Assembly: GCF_030656115.1 (NCBI RefSeq)
Contig: NZ_JAUSOO010000076.1
Coordinates: 1-38,897, forward strand
DNA: 38,897 bases
Direction of reading: 5' to 3'
DNA from: Hydrogenophaga sp.
GTDB lineage: Bacteria > Pseudomonadota > Gammaproteobacteria > Burkholderiales > Burkholderiaceae_C
Below the pieces are notes generated by a model. The model was not told the DNA's origin. It worked only from the letters and a program-made list of their open reading frames with translations, and made no database searches. A program made the position numbers and the translations under genes. This document shows, piece after piece, positions 26,578 to 34,131 of the stretch (positions within the stretch are counted from its first letter, which is position 1; each line of letters begins with the position of its first letter).

Positions 26578-26616
26578 AAAAATATAAAGTGTCAAAGAAA
26601 AATATAAAGTGTCAAA
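26578..26616. repeat. Tandem 19-bp repeat, possible transposase-binding array
   Basis: Two perfect copies of AAAAATATAAAGTGTCAAA lie at 26578-26596 and 26598-26616, one G apart (20-bp period). The ATAAAGT-AAA core recalls TnsB sites in the Tn7 right end (from memory ATAAAGTCTTAAA). A looser inverted relative, TTTGAC followed by ACTTTTTATA, lies at about 26732-26750. Confidence 0.6.
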
Positions 26617-26670
26617 AGTTTTGGGCTCCGGCTCAAGGCTCCGTGACATGACACAGGTGATCCTCTTGCT

Positions 26671-26686
26671 CAGCCCCGTCGGGCTG
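26671..26686 (+). terminator. Possible glmS-distal terminator hairpin
   Basis: CAGCCC (26671-26676), loop CGTC, GGGCTG (26681-26686), then GTGTTTCGAGTTT. The stem is short and the T-run interrupted, so termination is plausible but weak. Confidence 0.4.
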
Positions 26687-26800
26687 GTGTTTCGAGTTTG
26701 TGCAAGTTTGTCAAACGGGCTAATTGGTCGGTTTGACTAACTTTTTATAAGAAGAGGCCGACCGGGCGATGCGACCGACCTTGAACAGGCACCGAAGCTT

Positions 26801-27517
26801 TCAGTAGTCCCAGTTTTCGTGTCGTACAGGCAAATCGTTGAGTAGTTTTCTCAGGTGCTGCCATTGGGACAGGTACATATCCATCAGTGCCACGAATCGC
26901 TCGTTGTGCTTCGGCTCCAGCAGGTGTGCCAGTTCGTGCACCAGGACGTATTCCAGGCACTCGGGTGGCTTTTTGGCCAGATCGGTGTTCAACCGGATAT
27001 AGCCTGACTCAGGCGTGCAGCTACCCCACTTGGTCTTCATACGCTGCACGAACAAGCGGTTCACTTTCACGCGCAACAGAGGCTCCCATTTGGCGAAGAG
27101 GGCCGGCAATGCGTCCCGTACCTGCTGCCGGTACCAAGCATCCAGCACCTCTTCGCAGCGCACCTGATCAGCGCCTGGGCGCACCTGTAAGTGCAGCTTG
27201 CGTGGGCTCAGGCTTACTGTTGGCGCCGCATCGGCGTGGCTGATCTCCAGCAGGTATCGCTTGCCCCACAGGTAGTGGCTTTCCTTGTTCAGAAACTCGC
27301 GGGGTGTCTCACGCTCCTGCGATTGCAGCTTGCGTTGCTGTGAACGTATCCAGGCCAGCTTCGACACCACGAACAGGCGAATCGTGTCCAGCGGCATACG
27401 TTGTGGCGCGGCGACGCGCACCTTGCCTGCGGGCGGCAGCACACTCAGGTGCACGTGCTTGATGGCTTTGCGGGTGACCTCGGCTTGCAGTCCGCCCAGG
27501 TCGAGCACGTCTCGCAT
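26801..27517 (-). CDS. YgjP/M48-like metallopeptidase
   Basis: This 238-residue zinc-protease-fold protein (DUF45/YgjP, SprT-related) carries the family motif MKTKWGSCTP and the zinc site VHELAHLLEPKHNERF (HELAH plus the downstream His). Genes of this family are common at the end of type I restriction operons, and here the gene follows the hsdR remnant with a 3-bp gap. Its role in such operons is not established. The ATG at 27517 gives a typical N-terminus (MRDVLDLGGLQAEVTRKAIKHVHLSV). The frame is intact, although the operon upstream is broken. Confidence 0.85.
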   Translation of the reverse strand: MRDVLDLGGLQAEVTRKAIKHVHLSVLPPAGKVRVAAPQRMPLDTIRLFVVSKLAWIRSQQRKLQSQERETPREFLNKESHYLWGKRYLLEISHADAAPTVSLSPRKLHLQVRPGADQVRCEEVLDAWYRQQVRDALPALFAKWEPLLRVKVNRLFVQRMKTKWGSCTPESGYIRLNTDLAKKPPECLEYVLVHELAHLLEPKHNERFVALMDMYLSQWQHLRKLLNDLPVRHENWDY

Positions 27518-27520
27518 CGG

Positions 27521-28003
27521 TCAGTACTCTTTCTGGGCCACAACGATGAGGAACAGGCGGTTCACTTCCTGGATGTCTTTCAGGACTTCAAACATCGCCC
27601 GCTTGACCATCTGCTCCTTGGCCACCACCCCGCGCCAACCATCGGGCCGTTGGGCCTTGATGGCCGCGCCCAGCTTCAATGCGGTCTCCAGGGCCTGTGA
27701 CTGATCGCCGTAAGGCGCAAAGGGCTCCTGAGCCACGCCAGCCGCCACATGGCCCTTCAGGTTGTTGTACAAGGCCAGTTGTCCTGCCGTCCTCAGTTGC
27801 GCAGGTGTGTCTTCCGCTTTGCCGACGTTTACTTTCTTGGCCACATCGGCGGTGTGCGCCAGGTACTCCTCGTACTCGATGGCTTTCTCTTGGCGCATCC
27901 GAATGATTTCGTCCAGCAGCGCCGACATCTTGGCAAAGTACGCCGGGTCGGTGAGCTGCTTTTTCAGAATCTTGCTGCGTACGTTGTGTTGCCGCCGCGC
28001 AGC
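27521..28003 (-). pseudogene. hsdR: hsdR 3' remnant (type I restriction endonuclease R subunit)
   Basis: The frame read from about 28003 encodes RQHNVRSKILKKQLTDPAYFAKMSALLDEIIRMR in short consecutive parts, then EYEEYLAHTADVAKKV and ALYNNLKGHV. This is the helical C-terminus of HsdR, normally about 1000 residues long. Upstream of about 28003 the frame meets a stop and homology ends, so nuclease and helicase domains are gone. An internal ATG at 27928 could express the last 135 residues, but activity is unlikely. The break marks a recombination or insertion junction beside the transposition genes. Confidence 0.8.
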
Positions 28004-28187
28004 TCGTCACAGGAGGCTCAGAGTTTGGAATAAAGGTCGGATTTCTTGATGGGCATTGGGTTTTTGTTGCTCAACTGTCGCGTGACACCTGTGGCGATCC
28101 TAAGGCTTGATTTTCAGTTTTTGGGGCTGTGCTCAGCGAAGCTGTCTCGAAGACCGCTATTCAATCAAATATGTGTAATAAAAGCAC

Positions 28188-28208
28188 ATTGTGTAATATA
28201 TACACAAT
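28188..28208. promoter_or_regulatory. Operator-like dyad covering the xre start codon
   Basis: Perfect 8-bp arms ATTGTGTA (28188-28195) and TACACAAT (28201-28208) flank ATATA; the right arm runs into the ATG at 28207. The octamer GTGTAATA also occurs at 28173-28180 and 28191-28198 as a direct repeat. Binding here would block translation start or transcription of the xre-tniQ pair. Confidence 0.65.
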
Positions 28209-28503
28209 GTTTAGCTACCCTCAAAGTCAGTCAGAGCTCATCAAGTTGGCCCGTGGTGACAGGCCTCAGGTCGAGTTCGCGCGTCTTCTGGGCTGTGATC
28301 GGTCTTGCCTGTCGCGCTATGAGCGGGAAGTGCTGGGCGCGCCACCACACGTGATCAGCAAGTGCCTGCAGTTGGTGGCCGCATCGCTGGCAGGACAGCG
28401 ACCGCAGTGGCAACCCTTCGACAAGGCGCTCTCGCATGTGCGGCAGGCAGTGGCCGAGCTGGAGCAGCTACAGGTGACCTCGTCACAGGGAGATCGGCCA
28501 TGA
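28207..28503 (+). CDS. Xre-type helix-turn-helix protein coupled to tniQ
   Basis: This 98-residue protein has an HTH segment, RPQVEFARLLGCDRSCLSRYEREVLG (about residues 18-43), of the Xre/Cro type, and a helical C-terminal half with HVRQAVAELEQLQV. The ATG at 28207 sits within the palindrome 28188-28208. The longer frame back to 28129 is AT-rich and has no family sequence. The stop overlaps the tniQ start (ATGA), so the two are translationally coupled. It probably represses its own operon; a direct role with TniQ in target choice is possible but unproven. Confidence 0.75.
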   Translation: MFSYPQSQSELIKLARGDRPQVEFARLLGCDRSCLSRYEREVLGAPPHVISKCLQLVAASLAGQRPQWQPFDKALSHVRQAVAELEQLQVTSSQGDRP

Positions 28504-29870
28504 AACACCCGCTGCGCATTGAACCCATGCCCGGCGAGCCTGCCGTAGCACATCAGGGGCGTGTGACATTTCTTCTGGGAATCAAGTCGGGAAAGGAGTT
28601 CAAGGAGCTGGTTCGCCACTGCCTTGCGGACGAAGCCGCTGATGTTCATACCCTGTCAAAGCTCGGTCAGCTAGCGGTCATCGCCGGTATGTCCCTGGCC
28701 GACTACGCCAGGCAGCACAGCATGCTGGGCGTGTTCCGTGTGGTGGTGCTAGCCAAAAACTGGGCTCCGTTTGGTTCCCGTGACGACGGTCATGATCCTG
28801 AGTACGTCCGCAACCGCGGGATGATGATCCACAAGTCGCAGGCGTGTTTGTGCCCGCAATGTGTCAAGGAGGACCTCGACCACTGGAAGTTCAGCTGGTT
28901 CAGAAGGAGTCATCAGATTGAGGGTGTTGCTTGGTGCCAGAGCCACAAGATCAGGCTCCAGACGGTGACGGCCAGAGATCCATGGTCGAAGCTGCCCCAG
29001 CACTGGGTTGAATCAGGGGAAGTGGAAGATATCCCCGGTGGACAGGAGGGCGAGACCGAGTTCGAGGCGCGCTACGCAGAGATCGCCATGTCCATGCTCG
29101 AGCGTCCAGCACCGTTTCATGTGGAGGCTTTGTCAAGCGTGCTGTCGGAGCGCGCTCAGTCACTTGGATTGCGGCGCAGCCCCAGAGGCCGTCGAACGAA
29201 CCTCAGCGATCTGCTCCGGCAGACGGCGCCATCGGATTGGCTGAGAGAGCACTGGCCAGAGGTGGCCTGCAAGGCGCCGGGCGACTTCGTGATGGTGTTG
29301 GACCGAGTGGTCGCTCAAAGAACGTACGCCCAACGGGGGGCGAGTTATCTTGCAGCGATGGCCACCATGTGGGACTCAACGCTTGAGCTTCACCAAGCAC
29401 TGCTGCAGGCAAGTGCCATCAAGCCAGAGAAAAAAAACGCTGCGGCGCGAACTCAGAAGAACTCGGCGGAGTTTTGGCATGGAGCAATCTGGGGGGCCTA
29501 CCTTCTGTGTGAGGGCCACGTGGGGCGCATGGCCACCGTCCTGGGTATCGACAGGACCTATCTTGGGAAGCGGTTGTCAGAGTTCGGCCTTGTCGCGTCA
29601 AAGCGGCTTGCCGATTCACCTAAGCGGCGTGCCTTTTTGCGATTCGAAGCGGGTGAGAGTTTGAGGAAAGCGTGCGAAGCCGAGAAGGCCGATATCGATG
29701 AGGTCGAGGCTTTGATCAGGATCTCGTGCGCCAGGCAGGCCACTGCGGCGCGGAGGATTGATGAGTCCAGGCAGTCTATAAAAACGGTTGACCCTGATCG
29801 GGGCCAAGCTCAGGGGCGAGGTCGATCTCAAGTGTTGTCAGCGATGCCCGCGAGCGTTGACTGCTCCTGA
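28500..29870 (+). CDS. TniQ-family transposition protein (first)
   Basis: This 456-residue TniQ-type target-selection protein recruits the TnsC ATPase to a chosen site in Tn7-like systems. The TniQ zinc finger is visible: CPQC (Cys118, Cys121) followed by the linker SWFRRSHQIEGVAWCQSH (Cys146, His149). A region near 345-375, GHVGRMATVLGIDRTYLGKRLSEFGL, reads like a Fis-type HTH, which is unusual and could bind DNA. It is longer than minimal TniQ proteins and shorter than the TnsD-like protein opposite. It is coupled to the Xre gene by a 4-bp overlap, and its 3' end overlaps the convergent second tniQ by 43 bp. Confidence 0.85.
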   Translation: MKHPLRIEPMPGEPAVAHQGRVTFLLGIKSGKEFKELVRHCLADEAADVHTLSKLGQLAVIAGMSLADYARQHSMLGVFRVVVLAKNWAPFGSRDDGHDPEYVRNRGMMIHKSQACLCPQCVKEDLDHWKFSWFRRSHQIEGVAWCQSHKIRLQTVTARDPWSKLPQHWVESGEVEDIPGGQEGETEFEARYAEIAMSMLERPAPFHVEALSSVLSERAQSLGLRRSPRGRRTNLSDLLRQTAPSDWLREHWPEVACKAPGDFVMVLDRVVAQRTYAQRGASYLAAMATMWDSTLELHQALLQASAIKPEKKNAAARTQKNSAEFWHGAIWGAYLLCEGHVGRMATVLGIDRTYLGKRLSEFGLVASKRLADSPKRRAFLRFEAGESLRKACEAEKADIDEVEALIRISCARQATAARRIDESRQSIKTVDPDRGQAQGRGRSQVLSAMPASVDCS

Positions 29871-31660
29871 TGCCCTGCACCTCGCCGTCGGGCCGCACAC
29901 ACCTCTCGAATAGCCAATTGGGTGAGGGGTAGCTTGTGCAATGCAGACAGCACCTGGCGCAGTCCGTGAACCTGGATGCACAGCTCCGCCAGTGTCGGGT
30001 GGCCCTTGAGATGCACAGAAAGCCAATCGAATCCCGCCTTTTTTACGAGTTGGGCGAGCAATTCGTCGCGTGCAGTCCAGTCCCTTCGCATGGGAGAAGT
30101 CTTTGGCGGCAGTGACCTGTTTGCAATGGCTTCTTGCAGCCATGCCTGGTCATTGCGGTATAGCCATGCGTACGCGGCGGGTTCGAGTTTTCGCCAGATG
30201 ACCGAAGAAGCGCCGGGCATGGAGGTCATGATCGCCTTCCAGGCTGATCGGGACCGAGCCTGCTCTTTCTGAAACCGAGCCTTCGACCACCTCTGGTGCA
30301 AGCCCGGTTCTGTCAAAAGCACGCGGGTGATGGTCTGCACCGACACGCCATGTTTTTCAGCTGCATGCTGCTTGTCCTCGCCATTGGACAGCGCCTTGAT
30401 CAAAGGACGCAGAACAGGATCTTTCAAGAGCTTCGGGCGCCGAGACGGCGCAATACCGGCTGCGCACGCCCATGACATCGCGGTGGTGACCGTGATGCCG
30501 AGCTCGTTCGCGGCCTGGGTCGTGGACACGCCCTGGTTCAGCTTTTCCAGGAGCCGGGATCGACGATCTTCATTCAGTTGGTAAACGCTCGAATCACTTT
30601 CTTGAGCACCAGTACTTGGCAGTGGCTTCTGACGACGCGATTGTGTGGATGGAGCGTTCAGATACTCCTGGAAAAATGAATCCCAAGTGCCGAAGAGCAG
30701 CAACTGAAGGATCAAGTGGTTCAGAGGATGCCGGCTTTCTCTTGATCTGGAACCGTAGCTGATGCGGATCAAACGCTCCGCCATCGTGTGCACGCCTTGT
30801 CCAGTGGTCATCCACGGCCACACTGTTGACATGAACGATTCATGCAGTAAGCGACTGAGCGCCGGCTCAAAGGCGCTGCGGGCGACAGTCAGGTCATTTC
30901 GGCGCGTCCAGCCCATTTCGACCATGCGGCGCATGTAGAGGGTAGCCAGTCGATCACTTTCAAAGCAGAACTCCGTGGGCAAGGCGTGCAGGGCCAAGCT
31001 GGCCCTGGCCAGATCGCATGCTGCAGTGCTGCAAACGCTAGCTTGAGGAGGCGGATTGAATGCCACTTCCGCTGGAAGCGTCCAACAGAACCGGTCTTTC
31101 CCCGATACCTTGACGGTGGCAGTCTGCAAATCCTTTCGGTGCAACGGACATACAAGGACCCCGGGCAGCTGATGAGAGAGATGCCAGTAGGCCGCGCCAT
31201 GTTGGTGCACGTCCTCATCCATGCATTCGGCACAAGCCTTCAGGGGATGCGCGGCGCCGAATCGCGAAGACGCAATGCCGAGCTGGGCTTTCAGATGGGG
31301 CGCAGTGCCCAGCACCACCTGTTCGATCCACGTCTGGCATCGATGGGTTTCCTGGAAGGGGAAATAGAACGGAATCAGCGTGTGCTTTTTGAAGACATCC
31401 CCAGCGTTGCCCAGACCAGGCAGGCGACCGACGAGAGACTGTAGGTGCGCCGGTACGTCGTGTGCCGAGCCGCTCCGAGCCGATCTGAAAAGAAGCGAGT
31501 TCGTCTTCGAGGGCACATGGTGCCCGCTGAGGAAATGAAGGCGACTGCACAGGCTGAACACAGTCTCGTCGGGCAGCCACTGGATGAGAGGCAAACGAAA
31601 AAGGGAGGATGGGTGTGCATATCCATCCTGTCTGGTTCCCGGCTGTTCAGCAGACGTCAA
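29828..31660 (-). CDS. TnsD-like TniQ protein (second)
   Basis: This protein of up to 610 residues is the candidate site-specific target selector. It begins LIQWLPDETVFSLCSRLHFLSG, as TnsD/TniQ proteins do, and has the zinc finger CAEC (Cys143, Cys146) with LSHQLPGVLVCPLH (Cys171, His174). Then follow HTH-like repeats (VSTTQAANELGITVTTAMSWACAAG and EDKQHAAEKHGVSVQTITRVL), and the TnsD C-terminal segment PAAYAWLYRNDQAWLQEA plus RRDWTARDELLAQLV. TnsD of Tn7 binds the glmS 3' end, and glmS lies 3.3 kb away, so the same target is likely. The TTG at 31660 is the most upstream start; a start some residues later is possible. Confidence 0.85.
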   Translation of the reverse strand: MTSAEQPGTRQDGYAHPSSLFRLPLIQWLPDETVFSLCSRLHFLSGHHVPSKTNSLLFRSARSGSAHDVPAHLQSLVGRLPGLGNAGDVFKKHTLIPFYFPFQETHRCQTWIEQVVLGTAPHLKAQLGIASSRFGAAHPLKACAECMDEDVHQHGAAYWHLSHQLPGVLVCPLHRKDLQTATVKVSGKDRFCWTLPAEVAFNPPPQASVCSTAACDLARASLALHALPTEFCFESDRLATLYMRRMVEMGWTRRNDLTVARSAFEPALSRLLHESFMSTVWPWMTTGQGVHTMAERLIRISYGSRSRESRHPLNHLILQLLLFGTWDSFFQEYLNAPSTQSRRQKPLPSTGAQESDSSVYQLNEDRRSRLLEKLNQGVSTTQAANELGITVTTAMSWACAAGIAPSRRPKLLKDPVLRPLIKALSNGEDKQHAAEKHGVSVQTITRVLLTEPGLHQRWSKARFQKEQARSRSAWKAIMTSMPGASSVIWRKLEPAAYAWLYRNDQAWLQEAIANRSLPPKTSPMRRDWTARDELLAQLVKKAGFDWLSVHLKGHPTLAELCIQVHGLRQVLSALHKLPLTQLAIREVCAARRRGAGHQEQSTLAGIADNT

Positions 31661-32439
31661 GGAACCCTCTTAGCTCAGCCGCAATCAGGTGTGTGGTTAT
31701 GTCGTCTGGGCGCAGGAGTCCTCCCCACGAGTTGACCAAGTCGTGCCGTCTCATCGCACGGACATGAGTTGATGCATTCGATTGCGGATGGTGCCTGGTT
31801 CCGTACCAAAAGGTCGGATTGAGCACCGACCCTCTTCGTTTCGCGGCCTTCTGGCCCCCTGCAGACGCACTTTTCCCGAATCTGACGAAATGTTTCTCAT
31901 CTTCAAGTCGACTGATGGCCCTTCTCCTTCTACATGTAAGGTCAGATCTGATGGTGGCTGTTGACGATCAATGATCGCCGTGTCCCAGATGTACAAATGA
32001 AAGGATACCAGCCAGGGTGGTTTCTTGTCTGAAAATGCATGGTTGCCTGCTTTTTACCTGTTTTCTGGCTATCGCAAACCAGTGTTCTACTATGCCCGGC
32101 TGATTTCTTCTAGGTGTGCGTACCAAACATGACACGAACTATTTAGTTTGCGTCGATATACTAATTCAATTCCGATTAATAAAATCGGATGTCAATCGTA
32201 CTCAAGATCAACCCTCGATGGCGTAAACGCTGTTTGCTAGATTGCTCAATTTCAAACTCCAGCAGTACTTATGCTGGGTAATTGGCTCGATTTAAGTTAT
32301 TCATAAAGTTTCCGGGTGAGTGTTTGCTGAAATTCCAATAATTGCCAGCCTGAAAGATGTAAAGCTATAATTAGCCAGCTATTTTATATGGCAGAGCATA
32401 GTGGCAACGCGTCTGGATTGTTGTCAATAATTGCAATCA
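31661..32439. other. Non-coding AT-shifted stretch between tnsD-like gene and IS remnant
   Basis: No gene is supported. GC content falls sharply from about 31980 onward. A perfect 7-bp inverted repeat, TCCGATT (32171-32177) and AATCGGA (32183-32189), stands alone and could be a terminator or part of the insertion-sequence end. The promoter of the TnsD-like gene should lie near 31661-31750. Confidence 0.5.
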
Positions 32440-33540
32440 ATGCAGGCCAAATTCACCCTCGCCAGTTATGTCGATCATGCTTCAAACGTCAGTCATGACA
32501 CCGTCAATCGACATTTGAAAAAAGAAAAAATGACTGTGTAGATTATTTGGGCGCATGTCAAGGGATCAATTGTCTATTAACCTCGTGGGTACATCATTTT
32601 CGACGATTTGATCCTAGATGGAAACCAATCCCACAGCATCGAGTTGGTTCGTTATCAGTGCAGTGGCAATGCACATGGTCTGATCAAAGGAGGCGGCATG
32701 ATCAACTGTCTCTAAGTCAACCCTGACAGTGATCAGTATTGGGTTGTGGATTACCGCATTTACGACCCTGATGGTAACGTAAAGACCAAGCTTGATCATT
32801 TCAGAGGATGCTGATTATTCTTCCGGCCAGCCATCATGCCACTTTCGAATGGATACTCATGGACAGTTGGTACGGAGCCAAAGCACTGCTCTTGTTCATA
32901 GATGGGGCTTGTGCATGAGAAAGATCAAAAATCAGTTATTTCTATATAAATCAAAGACTTACGTGGTTAATTCTTCTCTGGTGTCCGAAAATTTCCACAA
33001 TGCGAAAATGAATGTTCCTTTTGCGCAAGTCCACTTTGAAGGCTTAGGCAAATTTTACTATCTCCTCTTCAATTGCAGCAGACAGGTCGATGACAGTGTT
33101 GGCATCTTGAAATACAAGCGCGTTGATGGGTTGATTTTGAACTCTGTGGACTTGACGTTTGGCAAGAAGAATAATATCAAAGAGTTTCCTAAAAATGCAC
33201 AAGGTGAAATTATTCCGGCTAGTGGCCTCAGGCAATCGCATGGATTGGGTCATTGTCAATGACTTGTCTCAATATTCGACTGGTGACGCAAAAGACATAT
33301 GCTATTTGCTGGAAGATTGAGCTGTTTCACCGAGAGCTGAAACAAGTCACCGATGTCGAGAAGTGCCAATGTCGAAAAATGCGAATTGAAAGGAATCACA
33401 TTGCATGTGCTGTGCTTATGTGGGTAAGGTTGACTGAACTGGCGAGGTTATCCATGACAACCAACTACCAAATAAAAGAAGGTTTGCTTGCAGGATACTT
33501 GAAGCAGGAGTTTCGAAGCCCTTCTGTTCGATTTGCCTAA
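32440..33540 (+). pseudogene. Decayed DDE transposase of the IS701/IS4 type
   Basis: Fragments in several frames follow one known protein from start to end: SHDTVNRHLKKEK, YIIFDDLILDGN, IELVRYQCSGNAHGLIKGGG, DQYWVVDYRIYDPDGNVKTK, LGKFYYLLF then RQVDDS, KIELFHRELKQVTDVEKCQC, and the C-terminal YQIKEGLLAGYLKQ. Stops and frameshifts interrupt it repeatedly, including an early stop near 32538 and one near 32712. This is an old, inactive copy, and the low GC content suggests a different donor or long decay. The exact IS family and ends cannot be fixed. Confidence 0.85.
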
Positions 33541-33682
33541 TTGTGAAATCGGATGCATCGCGTTCCATGATGTGAAAAAATGTGCGGCTTTGCGTAAGTC
33601 TTGTCCAAATTGAGCTTGCGGAATCGAAGTAAATATGTTGAAATTTAGATCAATCGATTAAAGATTCATCTGAGTCATTCCA

Positions 33683-33934
33683 GTGAAAAATCCCAGAAAA
33701 ACCATCCGATCCACCCTCGCTGAGCACGGAATGACGGTGCGCTCATGGGCGCAAGCCCACGGGTACGCGGAGGCCCTTGTATACAGGGTACTTTCAAGCG
33801 ATCGAGTACCAACTAGAGGTGAAAGTTTGGCGATCGCGCTCAAACTCGGGATTGCCACGAGCGTCACTCATGACGCTCCTCCGGTTCTCGTTGGTGACCT
33901 CAGGCGAATGGGTAAGCGCCCCATTCACAACTGA
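33683..33934 (+). CDS. BcepMu gp16-like small DNA-binding protein
   Basis: This 83-residue protein resembles the BcepMu gp16 family of phage regulators: an HTH-like core with STLAEHGMTVRSWAQAHGYAEALVYRVLSSDRVPTRGESLAIALKLGI (quoted as one motif region, residues about 10-57). It starts at a GTG with a poor ribosome site, so the start is uncertain. It lies 197 bp before tnsA in the same direction, with a hairpin between. Transposing Mu-like phages of this group carry a similar gene beside their transposase, so it may control tnsABC; this is inference. Confidence 0.72.
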   Translation: MKNPRKTIRSTLAEHGMTVRSWAQAHGYAEALVYRVLSSDRVPTRGESLAIALKLGIATSVTHDAPPVLVGDLRRMGKRPIHN

Positions 33935-34001
33935 ATCGAAATCCAAGAATAGGCATTCGAAAGGATCTCCTAACGAGAAACAACCAATCCAGAAACGAAA
34001 A

Positions 34002-34023
34002 ACGCCAACCTGAGGGTTGGCGT
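34002..34023 (+). terminator. Hairpin between the gp16-like gene and tnsA
   Basis: ACGCCAACC (34002-34010), loop TGAG, GGTTGGCGT (34015-34023): a perfect 9-bp stem preceded by an A-run but without a downstream T-run of note. It may terminate the gp16-like transcript (or the reverse-strand one), which would give tnsABC its own promoter in 34024-34131. Confidence 0.6.
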
Positions 34024-34131
34024 CGTTCGGCTTTCAGCACAGGGCTTACTGCTTGGTGGTACTCGTAGTTTCAGGCCTGTCGTGTTGGAAGTCAAGGGGC
34101 ACCTGCGTGCCTGCACTTTGACATCAACAAC

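Noticed and set aside
24574..26649. Long minus-strand open frame opposite glmS
   Set aside because: It is an antisense shadow of glmS with low-complexity composition; the plus strand encodes an unmistakable GlmS.
31751..31996. Small minus-strand frame in the gap beside the TnsD-like gene
   Set aside because: There are no family features and no clear ribosome site, and an overlapping plus-strand frame is equally open; treated as chance.
32792..33262. 156-residue frame in the AT-rich island as a separate gene
   Set aside because: Its second half (RQVDDS, KNNIKEFPKNAQ) is clearly the middle of the decayed IS701/IS4-type transposase, so it is a fragment of that pseudogene.
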